A DNA stretch of 64,000 nt from assembly GCF_900142765.1 (NCBI RefSeq), contig NZ_FRCB01000001.1:799799-863798 (forward strand). The letters run 5' to 3'. Source of the DNA: Roseovarius litoreus (GTDB lineage: Bacteria; Pseudomonadota; Alphaproteobacteria; Rhodobacterales; Rhodobacteraceae). The position numbers were made by a program, and so were the translations under genes. Below, piece after piece: positions 43,996 through 52,918 of this stretch. Within the stretch, counting starts at the first letter, position 1. The number at the start of each line of letters is the position of its first letter. The notes under the pieces are model-generated. The model was not told the origin of the DNA. It saw only the letters and a program-made list of their open reading frames with translations, and searched no databases.

Positions 43996-46931
43996 CAGCG
44001 CAGCTCTGCCGTGTCGGGGGGATCGGTGATGTCCCATTCGCCGAAGCGGGCCAATTGATCGTAATCGCCCTTGTCGGCCTTCTTGAACACGGCGCGGCGG
44101 GCGGTATAGCCGCGATCCGGTTCGAGATAGGCGCGCATCAGGGCTTCGAATTCGATCCAGACCTTTTGCACGGGTTCTTCGTCCAATGGGGCCAAAACAG
44201 TCTCTGGTTTGCTGCCCAGGCCGATGAACTGGGCGCGCGCGACCTGGGACGGGGCGAGCTGACCGAAGCCCGCTTGTTCGGCGATTGCGGCTTCCAGCAA
44301 AAGCTGCCGGTCGAAATATTTCTGTTCCTTGGCGCTGGGTGGTTTGCCGGTCTTGTAGTCGTAGATGTGAAGGCTGCCGCTGGCGTCTATGTCGATGCGG
44401 TCGGCCTTGGCCTTGAGGGTGACACCAAGATCATCGAGCGTAGCGATGCCGGATTGTTCCAGTGCGCAAGGTTGGGCGATCTGACGGCGGTCGAACTCAC
44501 CGTCGATGAACCAGTCGGCAACACGGTCCATACGTGCTCGCCAGATGGCCCGAGCCTCGGCCCAAGGGACGTTTTGGGCAAGAACAGACTCGGTTACGGC
44601 CATCAGGTGATCGCGGGTGCAGAGTGCCGCATCGTGCTGGCTGTCCTTGATGAAGCGGTCCAGAACCTCGTGCAGGACAGTGCCGCGCAGCAGCGCGTCC
44701 GGCACTTTCATCAGTGGATCAAGCGGCCGCACCCGCAGGACATGGCGCGCATAGATGGCATAGGGATCGCGGATCAGGCGCTTGATTTCCGTCACGGAAA
44801 ACTCGCGGGGACGTGCCGCCAACGGCGGGCAGGGCGAGGGGCGCTTTTCGGCGGGCACATAACCGGGCTCTTCAAGGCTGGCGACCAGTCGGAGCCAATG
44901 CGCGCCGCGCGCCTTCATATCCTCGAGCGCCTGCGCGCCGCCTTGATCGGGGAGACCGGCCAGAAGATTGCGGATGCGGTTCAGCCAGCGAGACGGCACT
45001 GTTTCGGCGTCATCCGATCGAATCGAGCGGGTCATCCAGACTTCGGGTGCGCTGGCGGCTTGCTGAAAATCATGGGCGGACAGGCCGATGCGCCGCTCGG
45101 GTAGCAACAGCCCGGCCTGATTGCGCAGCGCGCGGTTGAGCCAGGGATCGGGCTTGGGGGCTTCGGGCCAGCTGCCTTCGTTGAGACCGGCGAGAATGAG
45201 CAGATCGGCGCCTTGGACACGGGCTTCGAGCGTGCCCCAGATCAGGATCTGGGGATGAGGCGTATCGGGATTGCGGACCTCGCCGCCCGAGAGGATGGCG
45301 TGAAAGAGGGTGCCATAGTCGGCCGCGGTGATCTCTCCGCCGTGATTTGCATGTTCGGCAAGATTAGAAACGCATTTCCACGCCTCTTGCCCGGCATCGT
45401 TGCGCCAGAGCCCATGCGGGCCGCCATCGACCGGGCCTTGGGCGATGCGATTGGCCAGATCGATATGCCGCTCGACGAATTCGGACAGGGGCAGGTCGCC
45501 ATTCACTGCTTTTGCGCAGAAACAGTCACTGATCCAGCGCGCCCAGGGCGCGGCGGTGGTGTCTTTCTGAGCCTCGCCCCATGCGATCAGGCTGGCGGCA
45601 TCGGGATAGGGTGGACCGTTGCGGCGCAGATGGAGTTCAAGCTCGCGGGTGAGCCGCAGATGCGGCCCGCGATCGGTGCCGCTATGGGTGAGCGGGTGCT
45701 TGAGCAACGTCAACAGCAACTCGGCTGTCAGAGTGTCGCGCATCAGATCGCCCACATGGCGCAGATACCGGCCCGGCGGAGACAGGTGCAGCGGCATCCC
45801 GGCGCTGTCATCGGGAATAATGCCCCAGCGATCCAGTGCGGCGGTGACCTGTCGGGTCACGGTCCGGTCGGGGGTGATGAGCGCTGCGGTCTGCCCATCT
45901 TCGGCGGCTTGACGCAGGCGCATGGCGATGGCCAGCGCCTCGGACCGGGTGGAGGGCGCCTCGAGCAGGGTGATATCCTGCGTGGCGCGGTCCAGATCGG
46001 TGAGGCCAGGCCCATCCTGCAGCCATTGATCGGTCACAGGCGCGGGCCGCAAGGCCAGCGACAAGAGCCGGTTGCGGGCAGGACAGGCGGGGCTGCCCGG
46101 TGTCCAGCGGGCGATCTCGGCGGGTGAGAGGCCGAGCTTTCCCATCAGATCGGCGAAACGGTATTGCGGATGATCCTCGGAGAGCATCGCATCGTCCAGC
46201 GCGCCCCAAACATGCGCCGGCATGTCGAAATCGAAGCCGGGAAGAAGGACCGCGCCTTGCGGCAGTTTGGACACCGCCTGCATCAGAAGCTGGGTGGCGC
46301 CGCGCGATCCGGTGGATCCGGCGATGATGATCGGGTGATCGGGAGGCGTTTCTTGCCAAGTTTCGATCACATGCTCGATCACCAGACGCTGGCGGGTTTC
46401 GACATCGGGATGCTCGGTGCCAACGTCGAAATAGTGTCTGACAATGCCCAAAAAGGCCGTGATCCTATCCCAATGACCGGATTGATCGGTGACATCCAGC
46501 CCCTCGATCGCATCCGGAGAGACACCTTCGCCATGCATTTCGTCCATCAGCGATGCAAGGCTGTCGGCCAAGGCATAAAGCGAGGAGCGCGGCGCGATGT
46601 CGGGCTGTCTGTCCAGCAGCGAAGAGACAAGCTGTGTCAGCTCGAGCCGACGGCGGAGCGGCGGCACGGGATCGGGGATATGCGCCAGATCCCAATGCTC
46701 GCCCAGATTGGTGAGCAATTCGATCCGTGGCAGCAACAGCGCCGGACCCTGATCGAAGAGCGCCCGGATGCGGCGCGCCATGCGCCGGGTGTTGACGATC
46801 ACCTGCACGCGGGCCAGCGCCTCGGGCGGCTGGCCGGCATGGCGGGCAAGCAGGCCATCGACCAGAGCGCGGGGAAAATCCACGCCAAGCGGCACGCCAA
46901 AGACACGGGGGCGGTCGGTGGGATCAAACAT
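43995..46931 (-). CDS. addB: Double-strand break repair protein AddB, 978 aa
   Basis: It is the second subunit of AddAB, with an inactivated helicase-like part and an N-terminal pseudo-nucleotide site. The C-terminal RecB-type nuclease is shown by IYDYKTGKPPSAKEQ near residue 890 with RGTVLHEVLDRF before it. I see no clear cluster of four cysteines for an iron-sulfur site, which some AddB proteins have. The start at ATG 46931 overlaps murU by 8 bp. It is coupled to murU and addA. Confidence 0.93.
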   Translation of the reverse strand: MFDPTDRPRVFGVPLGVDFPRALVDGLLARHAGQPPEALARVQVIVNTRRMARRIRALFDQGPALLLPRIELLTNLGEHWDLAHIPDPVPPLRRRLELTQLVSSLLDRQPDIAPRSSLYALADSLASLMDEMHGEGVSPDAIEGLDVTDQSGHWDRITAFLGIVRHYFDVGTEHPDVETRQRLVIEHVIETWQETPPDHPIIIAGSTGSRGATQLLMQAVSKLPQGAVLLPGFDFDMPAHVWGALDDAMLSEDHPQYRFADLMGKLGLSPAEIARWTPGSPACPARNRLLSLALRPAPVTDQWLQDGPGLTDLDRATQDITLLEAPSTRSEALAIAMRLRQAAEDGQTAALITPDRTVTRQVTAALDRWGIIPDDSAGMPLHLSPPGRYLRHVGDLMRDTLTAELLLTLLKHPLTHSGTDRGPHLRLTRELELHLRRNGPPYPDAASLIAWGEAQKDTTAAPWARWISDCFCAKAVNGDLPLSEFVERHIDLANRIAQGPVDGGPHGLWRNDAGQEAWKCVSNLAEHANHGGEITAADYGTLFHAILSGGEVRNPDTPHPQILIWGTLEARVQGADLLILAGLNEGSWPEAPKPDPWLNRALRNQAGLLLPERRIGLSAHDFQQAASAPEVWMTRSIRSDDAETVPSRWLNRIRNLLAGLPDQGGAQALEDMKARGAHWLRLVASLEEPGYVPAEKRPSPCPPLAARPREFSVTEIKRLIRDPYAIYARHVLRVRPLDPLMKVPDALLRGTVLHEVLDRFIKDSQHDAALCTRDHLMAVTESVLAQNVPWAEARAIWRARMDRVADWFIDGEFDRRQIAQPCALEQSGIATLDDLGVTLKAKADRIDIDASGSLHIYDYKTGKPPSAKEQKYFDRQLLLEAAIAEQAGFGQLAPSQVARAQFIGLGSKPETVLAPLDEEPVQKVWIEFEALMRAYLEPDRGYTARRAVFKKADKGDYDQLARFGEWDITDPPDTAELR

Positions 46932-47616
46932 GCCGATATCCAAGCATCTTTTCGGCCTGCGCGATACCCTCGGGACGGCCCACATCGCACCATTCGCCGG
47001 TGTAGCCGGCTGCGAACAGGCGATTTTCGGCCAGCATCCTGTCCCACAGAAGATTGAGGGAAAAAGCCGTCTCAGCGATGTCTTGCAGACCATCGGTCTT
47101 GAGGATCTGCAGCCCGGAATACACGAGGCCCGGTCCGCGCTGCGCCCTTCCGTCGCCGTCGATCGTGAAATCGCCCGTGCCGGTATGGCCGATGGCGTGA
47201 TCGCGCGGGATACACAGAAGCAGCGCATCCATGCGGGTCGGATCCCAGAGCGCGGCAAGCTGATCCAGAGGGTTGGCGCCGCGCCAGACGGCATCGGTGT
47301 TCATTGTAAAGACCGGCCCGTCGCCCAGAAGCGGCAAGGCGGCGCGCAGACCGCCGCCGGTTTCAAGGATGTCGGGGGTTTCGTGCGACAGGATCACGTC
47401 GCTCTCGCCAAGATGCCGGATCAGCGCCTCGGGTCGGTAATGAATGTTGGCGACGATGCGTTCGGGGCCATGGGCGCGCACAAGCGACAGCGCGTGATCG
47501 ATCAGCGGTTTGCCCGCCACCTTGATCATCGGTTTCGGGCGATCGGCGGTCAGTGCGCCCATCCGCGTGCCGAACCCGGCGGCGAACAGCATTACCGAGC
47601 GGGGACGGTCGCGCAT
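46924..47616 (-). CDS. murU: Nucleotidyltransferase, N-acetylmuramate-1-phosphate uridylyltransferase MurU-like, 230 aa
   Basis: It transfers UMP to a sugar-1-phosphate. The NTP-binding FAAGFGTRMGALTADRPKPMI starts near residue 11. TMNTDAVW and WCDVGRPEG follow the sugar nucleotidyltransferase pattern. Its neighbour amgK gives a peptidoglycan-recycling pair: kinase then uridylyltransferase. The ATG at 47616 lies inside the amgK end with an AAGG RBS. ATG 47592, overlapping the amgK TAA, is an alternative start. Confidence 0.85.
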   Translation of the reverse strand: MRDRPRSVMLFAAGFGTRMGALTADRPKPMIKVAGKPLIDHALSLVRAHGPERIVANIHYRPEALIRHLGESDVILSHETPDILETGGGLRAALPLLGDGPVFTMNTDAVWRGANPLDQLAALWDPTRMDALLLCIPRDHAIGHTGTGDFTIDGDGRAQRGPGLVYSGLQILKTDGLQDIAETAFSLNLLWDRMLAENRLFAAGYTGEWCDVGRPEGIAQAEKMLGYRHV

Positions 47617-48617
47617 TGCTCTTTCACCTTGTGGAGAATGGAGGCGTCGGGCGCGGGCAGATGCGCGCGGGTGATATCGGCCAGATCCGACAGGGATGGA
47701 TCGGACAGATCGCGGATCAGATGCGTCCAGACACGCGGGATCAGATCGACGTAATGCGCCTTTCCGTCGCGCACGCAGAGACGGGTGAACACCCCCAGAA
47801 TGCGCAGGTTTCGCTGAGCGCCAAGCACGTGATAGGCGGTGCGGAACGCGCTTTCGTCCTGTCCGGTGCTGGCGATGTACCGGTCGATCATGATGTCCTC
47901 GATCGCGCGGGGCACATCGCGGCGGGCATCCTGTAGCAACGAGACCAGATCATAGGCCCGGTGGCCCAGCATGGCGTCCTGAAAATCCAGCAGACCGACG
48001 CGGGCCAGACCCTGCCGTTGCGGCAGCCAGAGCAGGTTTTGGGCGTGATAGTCCCGTTGCACGAGCACATCCGCGGTCGCGGCGTGACGGGTCAGCGCAT
48101 CGAGCATGGCGCTGTGAAAGTGGCCTCGCGCGGTGGTGTCGGGGCCGGTCGTGCTGGCCAGATACCAGTCGAAGGCCAGCGCGGCGAGCTCCGCCATCAA
48201 GGGCGGCGCATAGGACTGAAGACCGCTTGGCACGGGGTGGCTGTGAAGATCGGCCAAAAGATCGGTTGCGCAGGAATAGAGACTGTTTTCCAGCGATGGA
48301 TCGGCTGGGATCACGCTGGCGAAAAGATCATCGCCCAGATCCTCGAGCAGCAGGAGACCCGCGCCGTGATCCTGCGCCAGAATGCGGGGCGCGCTGAGAC
48401 CCACGGAGGTCAGATAGCCGGCGATGGAGACGAAAGGGCGCACATCCTCGCCCCGGTCGGACGGGGCGTCCATCAGCACGGCGGTTGCCGCGCCGTCGGG
48501 ATGTGTGAGGCGCAGATAGCGCCGGTTCGACGCATCCCCGGCCAGGGGCGCGACGGTGGCACCGGCCCAGTCGGTCGCGTCGATGAAACCCCGGATCAGA
48601 GCGTCACGGTCAGACAT
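47592..48617 (-). CDS. amgK: Aminoglycoside phosphotransferase-fold sugar kinase, AmgK-like, 341 aa
   Basis: AmgK phosphorylates N-acetylmuramate (and GlcNAc) at C1 for cell-wall recycling. The kinase fold has APLAGDASNRRYLRL near residue 24, LLLLEDLGDDLF, the catalytic loop VQRDYHAQNLLWLP near residue 200, and LLDFQDAMLGHRAYDLVSLL. The Brenner-type HxDxxxxN is seen as DYHAQN. It starts at ATG 48617 overlapping the tsaE stop by 8 bp. Coupling with murU supports the substrate. Confidence 0.87.
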   Translation of the reverse strand: MSDRDALIRGFIDATDWAGATVAPLAGDASNRRYLRLTHPDGAATAVLMDAPSDRGEDVRPFVSIAGYLTSVGLSAPRILAQDHGAGLLLLEDLGDDLFASVIPADPSLENSLYSCATDLLADLHSHPVPSGLQSYAPPLMAELAALAFDWYLASTTGPDTTARGHFHSAMLDALTRHAATADVLVQRDYHAQNLLWLPQRQGLARVGLLDFQDAMLGHRAYDLVSLLQDARRDVPRAIEDIMIDRYIASTGQDESAFRTAYHVLGAQRNLRILGVFTRLCVRDGKAHYVDLIPRVWTHLIRDLSDPSLSDLADITRAHLPAPDASILHKVKEQCATVPAR

Positions 48618-49086
48618 CGAGAACACCTTTCAGTTTCGCATCCCAGGACGGGTCACTCCACGACAGCGAGAGCACTCGCGTGTCATCGGGCGCGGGCGCG
48701 TCCAGATGCAGGCAAAGCGCCGATGCCGGGGCCAGATCGCCCAGACGGTCGGGCCATTCGACAAGGCAGATCGCGTCGGAAAATGCATCGATCAGGCCAA
48801 GCTCTTCGATTTCGGAGATATCGGTGAGACGGTAGAGATCGGCATGCCAGATCTCGCCGCGACGTCCCGGATAGGATTGAACCAGCGTATAGGTCGGCGA
48901 GGGTACGTCCTCGGGCGTGTCGAGCGATGCCAGGATCAGGCAGCGCGCGAAATGCGATTTTCCGGCGCCGATCTGACCCGAGAGCAGCAGAACATCGCCC
49001 GGTTCCAGACGCGGAGCGATGGCCCGCGCAAGGGCGCAGGTCTGGTCGGGATCGGAGAAGTGCAGTGTCTTGGCCCTGTCAGACAT
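48610..49086 (-). CDS. tsaE: tRNA threonylcarbamoyladenosine biosynthesis ATPase TsaE, 158 aa
   Basis: It is the ATPase that supports the TsaBD complex in making t6A37 of tRNAs. The P-loop is LLSGQIGAGKSHFARCL near residue 37 (the usual G-x-L-G-A-G-K-T/S), with SPTYTLVQSY and HADLYRL. The length is normal. Another gene of the same pathway, tsaD, is elsewhere in this window (58459-59553). It lies 40 bp after the PAS protein gene. Confidence 0.95.
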   Translation of the reverse strand: MSDRAKTLHFSDPDQTCALARAIAPRLEPGDVLLLSGQIGAGKSHFARCLILASLDTPEDVPSPTYTLVQSYPGRRGEIWHADLYRLTDISEIEELGLIDAFSDAICLVEWPDRLGDLAPASALCLHLDAPAPDDTRVLSLSWSDPSWDAKLKGVLDV

Positions 49087-49126
49087 GGGCTGACACTACA
49101 CGCCCGGCGCGGTCCTGCAAGCGGCA

Positions 49127-50647
49127 TCAGCCTGCGGCCTGACATGACGTGTCGATCATGACTGTGGTCGTGCAGTCAGCCATGCTCAGCATGGCTGACC
49201 CACCAGTGAGAGGAGACAGGCGACACCGCATCGGATGGCCTGCGCGGCTGTAAAGCACGGTTTCCAAAGGCTCGGTCAGGCTATGGCCCGACAGGAGGGT
49301 TTCCGCCTGCGGCCAGAAGGTATCGTCGGGGATATGCTCGCGGCAGATCGCGATGAGAGCGGGCACGGAAAGCTCTGCAAGGCTGCTGTCCGGGTCGATA
49401 CCGAGGAAATCGGAACAGCGCTTGTTGCACAGCAAAAGCAGCTTGTTGGGCGAAATCACCGCGATGGCATCGGGCAACTGATCCAGTACCGCCTGCCGCA
49501 GATTGAGCTGTGTACGGAACCGGCGGGTCAGGGCGATCTCGTCCGATATATCCTCGAACAGAAAGGCCACGGCGCCATCGGGATGCGGTCGACCCGTGAC
49601 ACGGTAGGTCAGCCCCGAGGGCAGCGACCAAGTGTCCTGATAGAGCCCGTCGGAAGCGGTGGCGACGATCTCGCTGATCCGGGTGCGCCAGTTGGCGTAG
49701 TTCTTTGGCTCCGGCATGATCTGTCTGTCGCGCAGATTGTCGAAAACCCCGATCAGGTCCGGGCGCGCGCTGAGAAATTCGGCCGAAAGCCCGGTCAGAT
49801 CGACAAAGGCGGGATTGAACAGGGCCAGCCTTTGCTGGCGGTCGAACACGGCAAGCCCGGTCGTCAGATTGGCGAAGGTCTTGGTCAGCGTCTGGACGAA
49901 GTCGCGGCGCACGGTCTCGGCCTGAATGACCTTGGTGATATCGGTGACATAATGGAACAGGTCGCCGCCGACGCGGGTGGAATTGACTTCGTACCACTGG
50001 GTCGCCCCGCTGGCGGCGTTCTTGAACGAAATCCGGTCGATCAGGGAGCCTTCGCATTCGGGCACGATCTTCCGATCGGGGAGAAGCCGCGCGCGCTCGT
50101 CCTCGGGGAGGTTGGAAAAGGCCAGGTTCTGCCAGATGACGCGCCCATCCATCGATGAAATCGACAAGCCGAAAGGCGCATGGCGCAGAGCGGTGTTCCA
50201 ATTCTCGAGCCGAGCGGAGAGGCGCAGGTTGTCATGGCGTTCGGCTGGGCTTGGCACTGTCGGATCGCTGAGAGTAATGCGGCAGACCGGACCGATGGGG
50301 GCTATGTGCAGCACGGCCTGGTCGCCGGGAAGCATGCTTTTGAGCAGCAGCCCATCGTCTGCGGGCACCAGGGCGATATCGGTGGGAAACTCGGGGAACC
50401 TGTCACAGAACCAGTCGCGCAGCGATGACCAATCCGAAAGGTTCTGGGGAAGCACGCGTTCGGGCAGATCATGATCGACGAGGGCGCCGTTCTCGAACAG
50501 GAAATGTGCGGATTTATCTTGCGGCGGCGACAATCTTGCCTGCCTGTCCTGCCGTCCGATCAACAGGCCATAGATCCACAGAATCCCAAGTGCGGTCGCG
50601 CCCGCGACGATGGGAAGCAAAAACCACCCGAAAGCGGGAACTGTCAT
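49127..50647 (-). CDS. DivL-like multi-PAS membrane protein without kinase domain, 506 aa
   Basis: An N-terminal helix (FGWFLLPIVAGATALGILWIYGLLIG) is followed by PAS-type modules at about 145-245, 250-370 and 380-485. Conserved stretches are HAPFGLSISSMDGRVIWQN, TTGLAVFDRQQRLALFN and LPDAIAVISPNKLLLLCN. The chain ends soon after the last PAS domain. No H-box or HATPase domain follows, unlike Caulobacter DivL. Position just before tsaE is the same as for divL in Caulobacter, which supports the link. A perfect CtrA-type box lies 54 bp upstream of the start. Start is ATG 50647 after AAAGG. Confidence 0.75.
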   Translation of the reverse strand: MTVPAFGWFLLPIVAGATALGILWIYGLLIGRQDRQARLSPPQDKSAHFLFENGALVDHDLPERVLPQNLSDWSSLRDWFCDRFPEFPTDIALVPADDGLLLKSMLPGDQAVLHIAPIGPVCRITLSDPTVPSPAERHDNLRLSARLENWNTALRHAPFGLSISSMDGRVIWQNLAFSNLPEDERARLLPDRKIVPECEGSLIDRISFKNAASGATQWYEVNSTRVGGDLFHYVTDITKVIQAETVRRDFVQTLTKTFANLTTGLAVFDRQQRLALFNPAFVDLTGLSAEFLSARPDLIGVFDNLRDRQIMPEPKNYANWRTRISEIVATASDGLYQDTWSLPSGLTYRVTGRPHPDGAVAFLFEDISDEIALTRRFRTQLNLRQAVLDQLPDAIAVISPNKLLLLCNKRCSDFLGIDPDSSLAELSVPALIAICREHIPDDTFWPQAETLLSGHSLTEPLETVLYSRAGHPMRCRLSPLTGGSAMLSMADCTTTVMIDTSCQAAG

Positions 50648-50700
50648 CACGCGCCTTTCAATCTGCCCCAGACCCCCAGCGCAGCCTGCGCGGGAATTGG

Positions 50701-50715
50701 TTAACCGGTGGTTAA
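50701..50715. promoter_or_regulatory. CtrA-type box TTAA-N7-TTAA upstream of the DivL-like gene
   Basis: TTAA CCGGTGG TTAA is a perfect full site, part of GGTTAACCGGTGGTTAAC. It lies 54-68 bp before the PAS protein start and 6 bp after the regB stop, in a gap of only 73 bp. Confidence 0.6.
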
Positions 50716-50720
50716 CGAAG

Positions 50721-52118
50721 TCAGGCGCGGATCGGCGGGTTATCCCCGGTGGGTTGGCGGCTGTCCGAGGTTTCGTCCTCCATCCTGTGGCGCGGCCATG
50801 TCACCTCGACCACGGCGCCGGTGCGGTCCGGATGGCCGGCTGCTCCGTCTTTCTGAGCGTCCGTGGCATTCGCAAAGCTCAGATCGGCCCCAGAGCGTTC
50901 CAGCAGCGTCTTGGCGATGAACAGGCCAAGCCCCATGCCTTCATAGCCCGGGCGGCGCGGATCGGAGACCGGGCCGCGGCGGCGCATGAAGGGCTCGCCG
51001 ATCCGCGCCATAACATGCTGCGGATAGCCGCGCCCGTCATCCATGATCCGCAAGCTGATATGCGTCTCGGACCAGCGGCTTTCGATCCAGACATTGCCGC
51101 GCGCGAAATCGACGGCATTCTGGATCAGGTTTCGAAGGCCATGGATCACCTCGGGGCGGCGATGGATGGTCGGCTGGCTGTCGAGCGGCCCGGACGAAGA
51201 GACATGCTCGAAATGGATTGTCTTTCCGCGATCCATATGCGGGTCGGCGGCTTCTTCTATCAGGGCGGTCAGGGGCGCCTTGCGCAGGTGCAGATCGTCC
51301 TTGCCGGCGCGGCCCATCGACCGAAGGATATCGCGGCAGCGATCCGCCTGTTCGCTGATGAGAACGGCATCCTGTCGCAGCTCTTCATTGTCCGACAGCT
51401 CTTGGGCCAGTTCCGAGCTGGTCAGCTTGATCGTGGCCAGAGGCGTGCCAAGCTCGTGTGCGGCGGCGGCGACGACACCGCCCAGATCGGTCAGCTTCTG
51501 CTCACGTGCGAGCGCCATCTGGGTGGCCTGAAGCGCGTTCGACATGGCGTCCATTTCGGACACGATCCAGCGTGAATAGACACCAAGAAAGACGATCGCA
51601 ATCACGATCGCCGCCCAGTTGCCGAAGAGGAATACATCCGGCATCCGCAGGATAAAGCCCTGTTCGGTGCGCAAGGGAAGATGGAACTGGGTCAGGATCG
51701 ACACGATCAGGATCGCCATCAACCCGAGAAACAGCGTGGACCTTGACGACAGCGCCGAGGCCGACACCGTTACCGGCCCCACGATCAGGATCGAGAACGG
51801 ATTGTTCAGCCCGCCGGTCAGATACAGCATCAATCCCAGTTGCAGCATGTCGAACAGAACCACCAGAAGGGTTTCGGTTTCGGACAGACGCTTGTTTTCC
51901 GGATAGACGAAGGACGCCACAAGGTTCGAAATGACGGCAACCCCGACCACCAGATAGCACAGCCCGATTTCCAGGTTCAGGTTATACAGCTGCTGCGCCA
52001 CGATCAGCGCCGTAACCTGCCCAGCAATGGCCCACCAGCGCAGCAGGATCAGCGTGCGCAGGCGAATCCAGTTCCCGCGACTGCGGGATTTGAAGGCGCT
52101 GGGGGAAATATCGGACAT
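50721..52118 (-). CDS. regB: Redox sensor histidine kinase RegB/PrrB, 465 aa
   Basis: It senses quinone and redox state and phosphorylates RegA to control respiration, and in phototrophs photosynthesis and carbon fixation. Six N-terminal helices are followed by the H-box AAAHELGTPLATIKL near residue 220 with the phosphorylated His. The ubiquinone-binding heptapeptide GGLNNPF lies in YLTGGLNNPFSILIVGP near residue 100. The redox-active cysteine of RegB corresponds to QADRCRDILR. HATPase motifs follow. It is divergent from senC-regA. Confidence 0.94.
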   Translation of the reverse strand: MSDISPSAFKSRSRGNWIRLRTLILLRWWAIAGQVTALIVAQQLYNLNLEIGLCYLVVGVAVISNLVASFVYPENKRLSETETLLVVLFDMLQLGLMLYLTGGLNNPFSILIVGPVTVSASALSSRSTLFLGLMAILIVSILTQFHLPLRTEQGFILRMPDVFLFGNWAAIVIAIVFLGVYSRWIVSEMDAMSNALQATQMALAREQKLTDLGGVVAAAAHELGTPLATIKLTSSELAQELSDNEELRQDAVLISEQADRCRDILRSMGRAGKDDLHLRKAPLTALIEEAADPHMDRGKTIHFEHVSSSGPLDSQPTIHRRPEVIHGLRNLIQNAVDFARGNVWIESRWSETHISLRIMDDGRGYPQHVMARIGEPFMRRRGPVSDPRRPGYEGMGLGLFIAKTLLERSGADLSFANATDAQKDGAAGHPDRTGAVVEVTWPRHRMEDETSDSRQPTGDNPPIRA

Positions 52119-52208
52119 CTGCGCGCTTGGGTCCCGTTGCAACTTGGGTTTCTGCTGTTAGATGTGCCACAGCCCGGCTTTGTTGCCCAGAAGAATGAGG
52201 ATCCTTCG

Positions 52209-52835
52209 ATGACACGCATATCCGCGATTGCCGCCGCGATTGCCGCTTTGGCGGGCCTTGGTGCCTTTTATCTCATGGGATCGGGATCAGGGGGTGATGA
52301 TCGCTTTGCGCAATGCCGCGAAGGGCAGGTCGCGGGCGGCGCGCAGATCGGTGGGCCGTTCACGCTGGTCAGCGAAACCGGCGAAACGGTGACCGATGCA
52401 GAGGTGGTCGATCAGCCGGCGCTGATCTATTTCGGCTATACCTTCTGCCCGGATGTCTGCCCGCTCGATGCGTCCCGCAATGCGGTGGCGGTCGAAATCC
52501 TAGAAGAACGGGGCCAGATCGTGAAGCCCGTGTTCATTTCGGTCGACCCCGAGCGCGACACGCCAGAGGTGCTGGATGACTTCACCGCCAATCTGCATCC
52601 GCGGATGCTGGGCTTGACCGGGTCGCCCGAGCAGGTCAAGGCAGCCAGTCAGGCGTATCGGACCTATTTCAACAAACAGGAACCCACCCCGGGACAGGAA
52701 GACTTCTATCTCGTCGATCATTCGACCTTTACCTATCTGACGCTTCCGGAATATGGGTTTGTGGAGTTCTTCCGCCGCGAGACGACGCCTGAACAGATGG
52801 CTGACCGCGTGGGATGCTTTCTGGATGCGATGTAA
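52209..52835 (+). CDS. senC: SCO1/SenC/PrrC family copper/thiol protein, 208 aa
   Basis: A short N-terminal membrane anchor (IAAAIAALAGLGAFYLMG) precedes a thioredoxin-fold domain with the metal-binding CxxxC of FCPDVCP near residue 78 and the distal His of LVDHSTFTYL near residue 172. SenC/PrrC delivers copper to cytochrome oxidase and links its state to RegB. Its place between regB and regA is the conserved reg/prr arrangement. Divergent promoter space is 90 bp. Confidence 0.94.
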   Translation: MTRISAIAAAIAALAGLGAFYLMGSGSGGDDRFAQCREGQVAGGAQIGGPFTLVSETGETVTDAEVVDQPALIYFGYTFCPDVCPLDASRNAVAVEILEERGQIVKPVFISVDPERDTPEVLDDFTANLHPRMLGLTGSPEQVKAASQAYRTYFNKQEPTPGQEDFYLVDHSTFTYLTLPEYGFVEFFRRETTPEQMADRVGCFLDAM

Positions 52836-52918
52836 CCCCTTGCGATGGTTTGACGCACCTGAGGGCGAGGGCTAAAACTGTTGCGTACAAGCTGTGCGCG
52901 AACGGGAGGAGTGGCGGC

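Noticed and set aside
42196..44058. A 620-codon open frame on the + strand opposite addA
   Set aside because: Antisense to addA, no start context or recognisable motif. Explained by high GC codon use.
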